A stretch of 64,000 nt of DNA from assembly GCF_020907985.1 (NCBI RefSeq), contig NZ_JAJJPA010000026.1, forward strand, positions 26,828 through 90,827. Reading direction: 5' to 3'. This DNA is from Kitasatospora humi (GTDB lineage: Bacteria > Actinomycetota > Actinomycetes > Streptomycetales > Streptomycetaceae). Of the stretch, positions 8,848-16,752 are shown one piece after another (position 1 is the stretch's first letter; each line of letters opens with the position of its first letter). The translations under genes and the position numbers were made by a program. Below the pieces are notes generated by a model. It saw only the letters and a program-made list of their open reading frames with translations. It had not been told where the DNA came from and ran no database searches.

Positions 8848-8887
8848 ACGGGGCGGCGGCCGGGTGAAGTCCCGGCCGCCGCCCCGT
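8848..8887 (+). terminator. Terminator after the ParB-domain gene
   Basis: Perfect 17-bp stem (8848-8864 with 8871-8887) and a 6-base loop, 12 bases after the stop codon. The remaining stretch to 9082 holds no recognised gene. Confidence 0.8.
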
Positions 8888-9082
8888 GACCGATCGGGCC
8901 CGTCCGCCACGGGGCGGGCCGGCCGAGCGGTCAGCGGAACCCTTCCACTCCCCCTGCCCCATGGCTGCAATCGGCCGAGCGCGAAGCCGGAACCAGCCGA
9001 ACACCACCAGAGCCGCGCTCCTGGTGCCCGCCGCACCAGCCGCCGACCCGCCCCACCGCCGCAACGTCCAGGAGGACCCCCC

Positions 9083-9751
9083 GTGCCCAACGCCGCCTTC
9101 ACCGCCCGCATCACCGACTTCACCGGCGCCCGCCGGACCGTGACCCTTTCGGCCCCGGAATCAGACGCCGTGATCGACACGGCCCTGCTGTTCGACGGGG
9201 ACACCATCACGGCCTCCGGCGACCGCCGGGGCACCCTCACCATCACCCGCACCCTCAGCCACCCGGCTGCGGCCACCGCGACGCGCACCATCGTCCTAGA
9301 GCTGGCCGACCAGCGCCGCCCGACGGACCGGCAGCACGAGGACCTGGCCCTGATCTCCGAGTGGGAGGAGCACCACCCCGAAGGCGCGGTGCTCACCCCG
9401 GAGGGTGCGGCCCGCACCCGGTTCGAACGCGTTACCCCGGGTCGGACACAGCGGCTGCTCGCCGCAGGGTGGCTCACCCCGGGCGGCCGCGCCGGCGGCC
9501 ACGTCAGGGTCTCCTACGCTGGCCGGGTCGCGGCGGTCCTTCACGAGCACCGCCTGCGGACAGGAACCGTCGGCACCGAAGCCTGGGCAAGCGGGGCGGT
9601 TTGGGGCGGCTGGGTTCCGTGCCCGCCGCTGTACGTGTCGATGTGCGGCTGCGGGTGGCGCAGCCCCCATCGCAGCGAGGACCCGGGTATTGCCCGCAGC
9701 CACGGGCGCAGCCACCGGCAGGGTCGGCTCCAGGCGCTATTCACCGCGTAG
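9083..9751 (+). CDS. Hypothetical protein, 222 residues
   Basis: GTG 9083 sits behind AGGAGG with good spacing. The N-terminal 75 residues alternate strands with many Thr (TLTITRTL). The middle (about 95-160) could be a winged helix: an E-rich helix, then a TQRLLAAGWLTPGG segment and a VRVSYAGRVAAVL stretch. The C-terminus has CPPLYVSMCGCGW, a possible metal site, and a basic tail. No promoter copy precedes it. Function unknown. Confidence 0.6.
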   Translation: MPNAAFTARITDFTGARRTVTLSAPESDAVIDTALLFDGDTITASGDRRGTLTITRTLSHPAAATATRTIVLELADQRRPTDRQHEDLALISEWEEHHPEGAVLTPEGAARTRFERVTPGRTQRLLAAGWLTPGGRAGGHVRVSYAGRVAAVLHEHRLRTGTVGTEAWASGAVWGGWVPCPPLYVSMCGCGWRSPHRSEDPGIARSHGRSHRQGRLQALFTA

Positions 9752-9808
9752 GGCGTACCGGTGGCCGCTCCCGCCCGGGTAACCCGGGACACGGCCCCTT
9801 CACCCAAA

Positions 9809-9902
9809 AAGTGACTAGATATGCTATAGTTATTCAGGTCTCCCGGGGCGAGTTCCTCGCGGAGATCCCGTGTCCCGGCTGGCCCCGGGACGCGTCAACC
9901 CG
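9809..9902 (+). promoter_or_regulatory. Repeated promoter, copy 6, with two leader hairpins and TCAACCCG
   Basis: AAGTGACTAG from 9809 and extended -10 TGC-TATAGT at 9822-9830, then TATTCAGGTC. In this copy the usual ATGTC is AGGTC. The leader holds GCGAG/CTCGC (9848-9852 with 9856-9860), enclosed by TCTCC/GGAGA, and a second perfect stem GTCCCGG/CCGGGAC (9872-9878 with 9885-9891). TCAACCCG is at 9895-9902. Confidence 0.8.
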
Positions 9903-9920
9903 CACCTCCCGGAGACCGAT

Positions 9921-10955
9921 ATGCCCGAGAGCACCGCCCTGCTTTCCCTTGCCCCCGTACCGCTGAGCCGGTTCAGCCCTGCACTGGCCAGCATCCGAGC
10001 CACCATCACCGGACGCCAGGGCGTGGAACAGCACCTGGCGCTGTGCGTGCCCGCGGCCCCGTACGGGACCGCCCCCTGGCTGCTCGGCACCCTCGCGCTC
10101 TACCTGACGCAGCGGCGACAGACGGGAGAGGAGGCGTCCGCAGAGGGCCTGCACGCCTTCTTCTCCACGACGGGTCCGCTTCCATCCAAGGTGTACCGAC
10201 ACTCCGGGCGCGGCATGCACGACCGTCGGGTGACCTGCGACCTGGACGTGACGATCGAGCCCCGGGACGAGAGCGGCTGGCCGGTCGTTTCCGTGCTGGT
10301 GTCGGAGGGCGAGACCGGACGGGCCGCCCACTGCTCGTTCAACCGCGTCAACCACTACTGGCGCATCCAGGAGGTTCTGGCGGCGGCCAGCACCGAACTG
10401 GACGGCGAGCACGGCCGCTTGATGGACATCTCCCGCCGCAGGGGCATGGCGGCCGACACACGCGAGGGCCTGCACCACGTCGCCGGAATCGCCGGCTCGA
10501 TCGCCGACCGCTGCAAGGAGGCGCTCGACCACGCACGCCAGGACGTGCAGCGCCAGGGCGCGGCGAAGGCCCGCCAGGCGATGCATCGTGCAGTGACGGT
10601 CGAGGACGGCTTCCCCGAGGAATCCCCGATGGAGGTACTCACCGGGGAGCTGGCGCTGGACGTGGACCTGCGCCGGGGCGACGACGGCACACCGGTGGCG
10701 AGGCTCCAACTGGACGTCGACCGCCCCGGAGCCGGCCGGGAGGCCCCGGTGCTCCCGGAGCTGCTGGTATGCAGCGTGAAGGGTCCGGCCGCTCCGCGAC
10801 TGGGCGCGGCGCTGCGCAAGGGTTCGCGGGTGGTGATCCGTGGCCGGAGGCGGTACCACCGGTATGCGGGTGGGGCGCGGTCGGCCGTGTCGCTGGACGT
10901 GGAGTCGATCGGGCTAGATCTGATGGCCGAGGCGTCATCCGCCACTTCTGAATAG
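9921..10955 (+). CDS. Hypothetical protein, 344 residues
   Basis: ATG 9921 follows CCGGAGA. The protein is soluble and rich in Arg, Gly and Val. Residues about 55-70 carry SRGMHDRRV-like basic motifs, about 140-220 are helical, and about 225-340 look like a beta-rich domain that may resemble an OB fold (repeated LDVDLRRGDDG and VVIRGRRRY strands). The stop codon TAG at 10953-10955 is the first TAG of promoter copy 7, the same overlap seen at copy 1. No family recognised, and any nucleic-acid role is inference. Confidence 0.65.
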   Translation: MPESTALLSLAPVPLSRFSPALASIRATITGRQGVEQHLALCVPAAPYGTAPWLLGTLALYLTQRRQTGEEASAEGLHAFFSTTGPLPSKVYRHSGRGMHDRRVTCDLDVTIEPRDESGWPVVSVLVSEGETGRAAHCSFNRVNHYWRIQEVLAAASTELDGEHGRLMDISRRRGMAADTREGLHHVAGIAGSIADRCKEALDHARQDVQRQGAAKARQAMHRAVTVEDGFPEESPMEVLTGELALDVDLRRGDDGTPVARLQLDVDRPGAGREAPVLPELLVCSVKGPAAPRLGAALRKGSRVVIRGRRRYHRYAGGARSAVSLDVESIGLDLMAEASSATSE

Positions 10956-11014
10956 TGTCTAAATCTGCTATTATTTTTCATGTCGCCCGATTGGCCTCGG
11001 GCGACATCAACCCG
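10953..11014 (+). promoter_or_regulatory. Repeated promoter, copy 7, with 9-bp leader hairpin and TCAACCCG
   Basis: TAGTGTCTAA from 10953, extended -10 TGC-TATTAT at 10966-10974, then TTTTCATGTCG. The clearest leader of the set is a perfect 9-bp stem GTCGCCCGA/TCGGGCGAC (10982-10990 with 10997-11005) with loop TTGGCC. TCAACCCG is at 11007-11014. Confidence 0.85.
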
Positions 11015-11057
11015 TACTCGGCCGCCGTCACAGCGGCCGACCACCGAAAGGACGCTC

Positions 11058-11879
11058 ATGTCCACCCCACCCTCCGCCGGCGACCTGCACGCTCTGGCCG
11101 AGCAGGCCGCCTTCCGCCTGCCCGACCGCTACGGCCCGTGGCGCACCGCCGCCCGCCGGTTCTGCACCCCTGGCTCCGGCTCCGCCTGGGCCGCCACCGC
11201 ACACATCACCGACGGGGTGCGCACCGTGGCGTTCATGGACACCGTGCACGGAGTCGCCGTACGGGCGCAGCCGGAGCGAGGCGGCTCCCCGGTGCCCGCG
11301 ACCGTCGTGGAGCACCGGTGGGCCGACGCCCGCACGCTCGCCCTGGCCGTCGCCCGTGACCAGCTCGGCCCGCTGCGCCCCGCTCCCCTCAACGGCGGGA
11401 TGCGCGAGCAGCAGGAGCTGCAGGCTCTCGACACCGTCACCCGGCACGTCCCGCCGGGCTCGGTCGGGCTGTCCCACTCCCGCGTCGACCGCTGGCACTT
11501 CGTCGGCTGGAGGACGAGCGGGCGTACCGTCCTGGTCCGGATCGACGGGCCGGAGCGGGTGCAGATCGAGGCCACCCGCCTGACCCTGGCCGAGCTGACG
11601 GCGGTGCTCGGTGCTGCTCTTGCGCCCGCGCAGCCGCTGGGGCTGACGGCCGCCGCCCGGTTCGCCTCGACGTGGCTGATGGACCGCCATCCCGTGCTGT
11701 GGCACGACCCGGTCAGCTCCAGCACGGGTCCGTGCAAGGTGCTGTACGGGCCGGGCCAAGGGCGGGTCACCGTGGGCGTCCAGGTGACCGACGGTCCGCC
11801 CGACGAGCAGGCCCGGGGCATTCTCACGATCGAGGTCGACCTCGACCTGGCCCTGCTGCTCCTGCCCCTGCTGCGCTGA
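11058..11879 (+). CDS. Hypothetical protein, 273 residues
   Basis: ATG 11058 with GAAAGGA upstream. The protein is soluble, with a W-rich RYGPWRTAARRF segment near residue 28 and a two-lobed layout in which both halves contain AxVRVDGPE-like strands and an LTLAELTAVLGAAL helix. It ends in a long run of leucines. It is driven by promoter copy 7 and followed 20 bases later by a terminator. No family recognised. Confidence 0.65.
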   Translation: MSTPPSAGDLHALAEQAAFRLPDRYGPWRTAARRFCTPGSGSAWAATAHITDGVRTVAFMDTVHGVAVRAQPERGGSPVPATVVEHRWADARTLALAVARDQLGPLRPAPLNGGMREQQELQALDTVTRHVPPGSVGLSHSRVDRWHFVGWRTSGRTVLVRIDGPERVQIEATRLTLAELTAVLGAALAPAQPLGLTAAARFASTWLMDRHPVLWHDPVSSSTGPCKVLYGPGQGRVTVGVQVTDGPPDEQARGILTIEVDLDLALLLLPLLR

Positions 11880-11898
11880 CCCTTCGCCAGCAGCCCCG

Positions 11899-11918
11899 GG
11901 GCGCACGGACGTGCGCCC
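11899..11918 (+). terminator. Hairpin terminator
   Basis: Perfect stem GGGCGCAC/GTGCGCCC (11899-11906 with 11911-11918) with a 4-base loop, 19 bases after the preceding stop. Confidence 0.6.
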
Positions 11919-12072
11919 GGCCGGCAGCGCTGTCTCCGCGCACGGGCCAGCCCCCTGGCGGTCACGGCGCACAGCAGCGACTCCCCGGCTCGCCCACCCC
12001 GGAGCGCCTGCACACCCCTGCCCGGCCGCCGGATCCAAGGACCGACCACCCAACGCCCGGAGAAACCCGATC

Positions 12073-12663
12073 ATGACCGAGAAGCACACCGGCCACCCCG
12101 CCGCCGGCCGTCCGCAGCGCACCCTCACCCTGGAGGAGGTCGCTCTCGTCCGGAGCATGCCCCTGTTGACCCTCCAGGGCGCCCTGATCATGGGCATCGT
12201 GGACCCGGTGCCCAGCCCGTCGCCGATGAGCGAGTCCGAGGGCGCCTGGGTTCGCCAGCACGTCTGGCCCGAGCGCTACCAGGCGATCGAGGCAAAGTAC
12301 CCGCACGGCTTCTACCGGTGGACCCACTGCCAGAGGGGCAGCTGCTGGAACTGCCTGAACAACCGATGCGATCTGTGCATCCACCGGCAACGGGGCGGTC
12401 CGGACGTGGACGACAACATCGACTGGGTCGAGGACACCCGCGGCCGGGCCGTCGCCAAGTTCATCGTGCGGCCGGAGGGCACGTCGTGCGTGTGGTGGTG
12501 CCGCTGCCCATGCGCCAAGACCGGACCCACTGCCACCGAGAGCGATGCCCCCGCCGAGCAGAGTCGCCCGGCGCCCCCGCCGGACGGCCCCGCCGCGCGC
12601 GGGCCGCGGCGGGGCAACCGCCTTGCTACAGCTGTCGACGAGGCACAGGGCTCTCTGTTCTGA
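12073..12663 (+). CDS. DUF6248-like cysteine-rich protein
   Basis: ATG 12073 follows CCGGAGA. The 196-residue product has the layout I associate with actinomycete DUF6248 proteins: AWVRQHVWPERY near 56-67, a YPHGFYRWTHC segment, then CxNCLNNRCDLCIHRQRGGPDVD and WWCRCPC. About nine cysteines in residues 80-160 suggest metal binding. The last 40 residues are Pro/Arg-rich and disordered, ending in SLF. Database names call this family natural-product related, but I see no support for that here. Function unknown. Confidence 0.65.
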   Translation: MTEKHTGHPAAGRPQRTLTLEEVALVRSMPLLTLQGALIMGIVDPVPSPSPMSESEGAWVRQHVWPERYQAIEAKYPHGFYRWTHCQRGSCWNCLNNRCDLCIHRQRGGPDVDDNIDWVEDTRGRAVAKFIVRPEGTSCVWWCRCPCAKTGPTATESDAPAEQSRPAPPPDGPAARGPRRGNRLATAVDEAQGSLF

Positions 12664-12825
12664 CGATGCCCGTACGGAGCCGGAGGCCGAACGGCCCTCC
12701 GCCCGGATTCCAGGCAAGAGGGGCCTCCCCGCTCGGCCCCACCCAGGCGGCTACGCAGTCCGACTCCAGTAGCGGGTACGTCCGGCCGGCCCGCGACCCG
12801 CACCCACGTCAGGGAAGAGATCATC

Positions 12826-13395
12826 ATGACCACACCGCGCCCGATCGCCACCTTCAGCCGCGCCGACCGGGACAGCCCTGACGGCGTAGATGTCCTCACC
12901 GCGGCGGGCGTCAGCGTGGGACTCCACGTCGGCCCGGCCGGCGAGGTCTACATCGTGATCATCACAGAGGATGCCGAGACAGCTTTCCGCGACGGGCGCG
13001 GCCGACTCGCGCACCTGACGGTCGTTCTGCCCAGGGAGGCCCGGCTCGAGCGCAGCAAGTCGGGGTCGTACCGCTGGTCCTGGTGGCGTCGAAGCTGGCG
13101 CCGATCGCACCGGCCCGCCGGAGGCGGCAGGCAACGCCGCGGTGCACTGCGCGGTCGAGGCCCTGGTCGACGCCGGCCAGCACTATTCCTGGGGAACCTG
13201 CGCCTGCGCTCCAGCTTCCGGGTATCCACCGGGTCACCCGAGGCGGACGTGGTGATCATTCCGTCACCCCACTGGGACGACCTCGAGTGCGTGGTTCTCG
13301 CCAGCTCACTGCGGCGCCCCGGCCTGGCGGTCACGGGCAAGCTGGACGGAACCGGCACCTTCGAGGCGGCGGTCACGCTCTGGTCCACGAACTAA
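12826..13395 (+). pseudogene. Unknown gene with out-of-frame middle
   Basis: ATG 12826 follows GGGAAGAGA. The first ~85 codons (12826-13080) and the last ~60 (13205-13395) look coding in one frame, but 13080-13205 reads as an Arg/Gly-rich artefact there. In another frame the middle gives a plausible peptide (AAGNAAVHCAVEALVDAG, then YSWGTCACAP). At least two compensating single-base changes are implied, from assembly error or decay. A whole product would be about 189 residues. No family recognised. Confidence 0.5.
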
Positions 13396-13546
13396 CCGAT
13401 CGCGGCGACGGCCGGCTAGTTCCCTCGCAGCACCCCGAACCGGCTGGCGTTGGATCTTTCCGTCGCAGGTCAAAGCCACTCCCCGTTCTAACCGGGCCCG
13501 CTGCCACACCGGCGGTGGCCCGGGCGAAGGCAGAGAGAAGGACAAG

Positions 13547-13876
13547 ATGAGCACGAACACAGCTGGCCTCACCGAGGCCGACGTCGAGCGCATCCTGGCG
13601 CCGCGCGGCTGGACACGAGCCACTACCCACGGGCGGAGCAGCTCGAGCGAGGAGTGGGCGGATGCCGGCGACTACAGCACCGAGGGGCACGGCCCGCTCG
13701 AGGGCGGCTCCTTCGCCATGGTGCTGCTTGCCTGCCGGAGCGCCGAGCACCCGATGGACGCGCGGGCCGGCATGGCCGAAGCCCTCGCCCGGGCCGGACT
13801 GGCAGTGCGCGACTCCCCGGAGGGATACGAATTTCTCGAGGTTCGCCGCCGCGGCAACGGCCGACCGGGCCGGTAG
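13547..13876 (+). CDS. Small hypothetical protein, 109 residues
   Basis: ATG 13547 behind GAGAGAAGGA. It begins with a helical LTEADVERILAPRGW segment and has a strand (FAMVLLACRS), a helix and a strand-rich end (GYEFLEVRRR). The alternating pattern suggests a small alpha/beta domain. It lies between the broken gene and the last promoter copy. No family recognised. Confidence 0.6.
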   Translation: MSTNTAGLTEADVERILAPRGWTRATTHGRSSSSEEWADAGDYSTEGHGPLEGGSFAMVLLACRSAEHPMDARAGMAEALARAGLAVRDSPEGYEFLEVRRRGNGRPGR

Positions 13877-13966
13877 TGCGCCCAGCCCACGGGCGTGGAA
13901 CCGCCGAGGCGGCACCCACGGGCCGGCCTCCGGTCCACGATCACCACCGGTGACCGCCCTAGGCCA

Positions 13967-14000
13967 TATGAGTTACAGCTGCTACAGTTCTTCGTGTCCG
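13967..14000 (+). promoter_or_regulatory. Diverged copy 8 of the repeated promoter
   Basis: TATGAGTTAC from 13967 and TGC-TACAGT at 13980-13988, then TCTTCGTGTCCG. The 13-base geometry matches the other seven copies. It lacks the clear leader hairpin, and the TCAACCCG box is absent or degenerate. It stands 52 bases before a start codon. Confidence 0.6.
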
Positions 14001-14051
14001 AGAGGGCAGAGAGCTTCCAACCACCACGACCTGCATGAGAAGGAGAACGCG

Positions 14052-14783
14052 ATGATCCCCGCCGGCCGCACACCCGCCACCGTGGAACGCGCCGCGGAGA
14101 TTTTCGGGAAGAGTCTCAACTACTTCCAGAACCAGCGGCTCTGGGAGAAGCTGTTCCCGGCGACCATCAAGTCGTTCCATCGCGCCGGCACACAGCGGAT
14201 TACCCGGATCTGGGACGAGGAGCAACTGCTCGCCCTGGCCGCCCAGCTGGAGCTCCCCTTCGACCAGCAGGACATCCCGGTGCTCCCGGTTGCCGACCCA
14301 CAGCACCCGAAGCCCGAGGAGTACCAGGACGAGGACCTCCTCGACGTCGTCGAAGCATGGGAGGCGCTGCGCGAGGCGGGCTCCGAGCTCTCGCAGCGCG
14401 CCTGGAACACCTACATCTCGCGGGCCGATGACGCTCGCGAGACCAGCGGTCCGAAGCCCGACCTGGAGATCAACGGCTCGCGGTACTGGTACCGCAAGAC
14501 CGTCCTCGGCTGGGACAAGAAGCGGCTGGGCCGCGGCGAGAGCCCGAACGCCGGCCGGCCCAAGGGGTCCAAGGACACGACCGGGCCGCGGATTCGGCCG
14601 ACGGCGATCGCCCGTCTGGCCGCGGCAGAGGACCTGCTACAGCGCCTGCCCGACCTGTCCCAGGCCGAGATGGTCAAGACCATCGCGTCGACGCAGAACG
14701 TCTCCGACCGCCAGGCGTTGCGGATTCTGAAGGAGGCCCGGGCCAACCTCGGCCTGGAGGAACCGAGCTCGAAGAAGAAGTAG
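14052..14783 (+). CDS. Putative DNA-binding protein with an AT-hook-like motif
   Basis: ATG 14052 follows AAGGAG. In the 243-residue protein, residues about 7-55 resemble a MerR- or Excisionase-type helix-turn-helix (VERAAEIFGKSLNYFQNQ, then RITRIWDEEQLLAL). Residues 175-181 are GRPKGSK, the core of an AT hook. The C-terminal 50 residues resemble a resolvase-like helix-turn-helix (VSDRQALRILKEARANLG) ending in a Lys tail. It could regulate the repeated promoters, but that is inference. It lies behind promoter copy 8. Confidence 0.6.
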   Translation: MIPAGRTPATVERAAEIFGKSLNYFQNQRLWEKLFPATIKSFHRAGTQRITRIWDEEQLLALAAQLELPFDQQDIPVLPVADPQHPKPEEYQDEDLLDVVEAWEALREAGSELSQRAWNTYISRADDARETSGPKPDLEINGSRYWYRKTVLGWDKKRLGRGESPNAGRPKGSKDTTGPRIRPTAIARLAAAEDLLQRLPDLSQAEMVKTIASTQNVSDRQALRILKEARANLGLEEPSSKKK

Positions 14784-14891
14784 CAGCCCTAGAGCTTGCC
14801 CTCCGGCGCCGGCCGGCCCGGCTCCGGGTCGAGTAGCCGGGCACCGCCTGGCGACGGTGAACTAACCGGTTTCGAGCTGGAGGAGGCCCTT

Positions 14892-15321
14892 ATGGCCATC
14901 CCCGCTGACCGGTGCCCGGCCGAGAAGGCCATGTACAACTACTACTGCGGCAACAAGGGCACCACGCTCCCCAAGCCGGATCGGACCATCTGCGGCAAGG
15001 ACCACTGGTTCCGCTCCACCATCGACGACTGGAACCGCAACGGCCGCCTGGCCCGCAGCCAGGTCAGGACCGTAGCCGGGCGCAAGCCGGGCTCCACCGG
15101 CGGTTGGACCTCGCGCAGCGAGCGCAACCTCGCGGCCGCCAAGCGCCGCCGGCAGACACTGGCGCTGCGCGAGCAGGACCCGTCGATGCCCCATCGCGAA
15201 GATCCCCGACACCCTCGGTATCTCCGAGCGCCGGGCCTCCTACTACCTGTCGGCCACGACCGAGCCCTCCTGTCCCACCCAGGAGTGGGCGCAGCGGATG
15301 AAGCTCGCGGCCCAGGAGTAA
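14892..15321 (+). pseudogene. Helix-turn-helix protein gene with one frame break in a C run
   Basis: ATG 14892 follows GGAGGCC. The first ~100 codons are coding, with cysteines and Trp in YNYYCGNKGTT and GKDHWFRSTIDDWNRNG. Dropping one C from the CCCC run at 15188-15191 moves to a frame that continues with PIAKIPDTLGISERRASYYL, a clear homeodomain-like helix-turn-helix, and ends at TAA 15319-15321 (about 142 residues). As sequenced, the helix-turn-helix is out of frame. Confidence 0.6.
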
Positions 15322-15329
15322 AGGCGACC

Positions 15330-15522
15330 CCGGAGAGCACCGGTCCCCAGCTCGCGGAGAAGCTCGGCATCTCCGAGACCACCGCCAGGGTCTACCTGGC
15401 GACCCAGCGTCGCACCACCGAGCTGCTCAGCACCAACCGGCGATCACGGACAAGGAGATCGCCGAGGAACTCGGTGTCCTGCAGGAGACCGTGGCGCGTA
15501 CCGCGCCGACCTCGCGAAGTAG
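15330..15522 (+). pseudogene. Fragmented second helix-turn-helix unit
   Basis: Three short frames join into two more helix-turn-helix repeats: QLAEKLGISETTARVYLATQ, then ITDKEIAEELGV, then RYRADLAK before a TAG at 15520-15522. Each join needs a one-base shift (near 15430 and 15500). It has no start codon of its own. Either it was once the 3' part of the preceding gene, or the region holds sequencing indels. Confidence 0.45.
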
Positions 15523-15550
15523 TGCGACAAGTCGAGGACCTGAGCGGGCA

Positions 15551-15760
15551 TCAAGGAAGGAGAGAGGCCGAAATGGCTACAAAGCCGCAGGTCAGCAAGG
15601 CTTCCAGGAAAACCTTGACGTCGCTTGACGGCCACCTTGATGCACCGTCGCATGCTGGCGGCCGAACCTTGATGCCGGGCGTTACGGACTCGTTGTCCGC
15701 AGCAGGCGGGCGCGTCAAGGAATCCGTCAAGGTGTGCGGGGTTCAGTGGGGCGACCTTGA
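15551..15760 (+). repeat. TCAAGG repeats upstream of the replication-relaxation gene
   Basis: TCAAGG occurs forward at 15551, 15715 and 15727. The reverse CCTTGA occurs at 15613, 15635, 15667 and 15755. Reverse copies are 22 and 32 bases apart. The 12-base pair at 15715/15727 followed by TGCGGGGTTC (15715-15751) matches boxes at 26812-26847 and 27615-27650, and like them ends about 33 bases before a start codon. Confidence 0.75.
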
Positions 15761-15782
15761 ACTGCGTTCCTGGAAGGCTCCT

Positions 15783-16709
15783 GTGACAACGGACACCCCC
15801 GCGCCGGCCGGCCGGTTCCACTACCTCGCCCTGTCCTCGCTCTACCTGCACCGCTCGGCCACCACTGACCAGCTCAAGCAGCTGGCGGCTCCCGACACCG
15901 ACATCAGCAAGGTCCGCGGGTGGCTGCGCGACCTTCGCGAGCACGGCTTGATTGACTTCACCGACATCTCCGAGCCCCGCAACGCCCATCTCTTCTTCCT
16001 CACCGAGCTGGGGCGCGCGACCGCGGCGAGGATGCCCGAGGTGGCCGACCGGCCCAGCCCGCTGCAGAACTTCGGTGCCGCTGGCACGCGGATCCTGCTG
16101 CCGCACACCCAGGCCGTGCTCCGCACCCACCTCGCGTTCCTGCAGGACGCCCGCGAGCGCGGCGACGGGTACGGCCCGCTGGACTGGACGCCCGAGATGT
16201 CGCACCGCTGGTCCGACAAGAAGGCGGACGAGGTCCGGGCGGATGCGTTGCTGCGGTACACCGCGCAGCGCGACCGCGGCAGGGCCCACTACCGGGCTTT
16301 CCTGGAGATCGATCGCGCGACCTACAACAGCGAGCGGCTCGCCGCCAAGCTGGTCTCCTACGCGCGGTTCTTCGAGCTCACCCCTGCCTCGGCCGGCCGG
16401 CGCGGCACCATCGAGGCCACGCAGTCGGCACTGCCGGTTTGGCAGGACTTCTACCCGAAGTTCCCTCGGCTGCTGTTCGTCCTTGAGCACGAATCCCGCA
16501 CCACCATGCTCAACCGCATCGAGGACCTGCAGATTGCGGCGGCCGAGAACCGACGAGTTGCCGCCATGCTCAAGGAGGTCAAGGCCGGCGCCGCACTGCT
16601 CCAAGACATCGTCGCCACCAAGGCCAATCCCGCCGCCCGCCCTTCGGCGCCGGTGTGGACCTCCCTCAGCGACCCCGACCGGTCAGCCTGCAGCTGGATG
16701 GATCTCTAG
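15783..16709 (+). CDS. Replication-relaxation family protein (PF13814-like)
   Basis: The start is placed at GTG 15783 behind GGAAGG. The open frame extends back to ATG 15573, but that stretch is filled with TCAAGG repeats and codes for a low-complexity peptide, so I treat it as control DNA. The 308-residue product starts with a winged helix (FHYLALSSLYLHRSATTDQL, then VRGWLRDLREHGLIDF), has RNAHLFFLTELGRA, and then HTQAVLRTHLAFLQDARERG, the family hallmarks. These proteins are found on actinomycete and Bacillus plasmids and are implicated in replication or DNA relaxation. It might take the place of a relaxase, but no catalytic site is obvious. Confidence 0.75.
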   Translation: MTTDTPAPAGRFHYLALSSLYLHRSATTDQLKQLAAPDTDISKVRGWLRDLREHGLIDFTDISEPRNAHLFFLTELGRATAARMPEVADRPSPLQNFGAAGTRILLPHTQAVLRTHLAFLQDARERGDGYGPLDWTPEMSHRWSDKKADEVRADALLRYTAQRDRGRAHYRAFLEIDRATYNSERLAAKLVSYARFFELTPASAGRRGTIEATQSALPVWQDFYPKFPRLLFVLEHESRTTMLNRIEDLQIAAAENRRVAAMLKEVKAGAALLQDIVATKANPAARPSAPVWTSLSDPDRSACSWMDL

Positions 16710-16752
16710 TCACGCCCCCGGTTACCCCGCACACCACCCATGAGGAGCACCC

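Noticed and set aside
15573..15782. N-terminal extension of the replication-relaxation protein from ATG 15573
   Set aside because: The stretch is made of TCAAGG repeats and a control box found upstream of two other units, and GTG 15783 has a good ribosome site.
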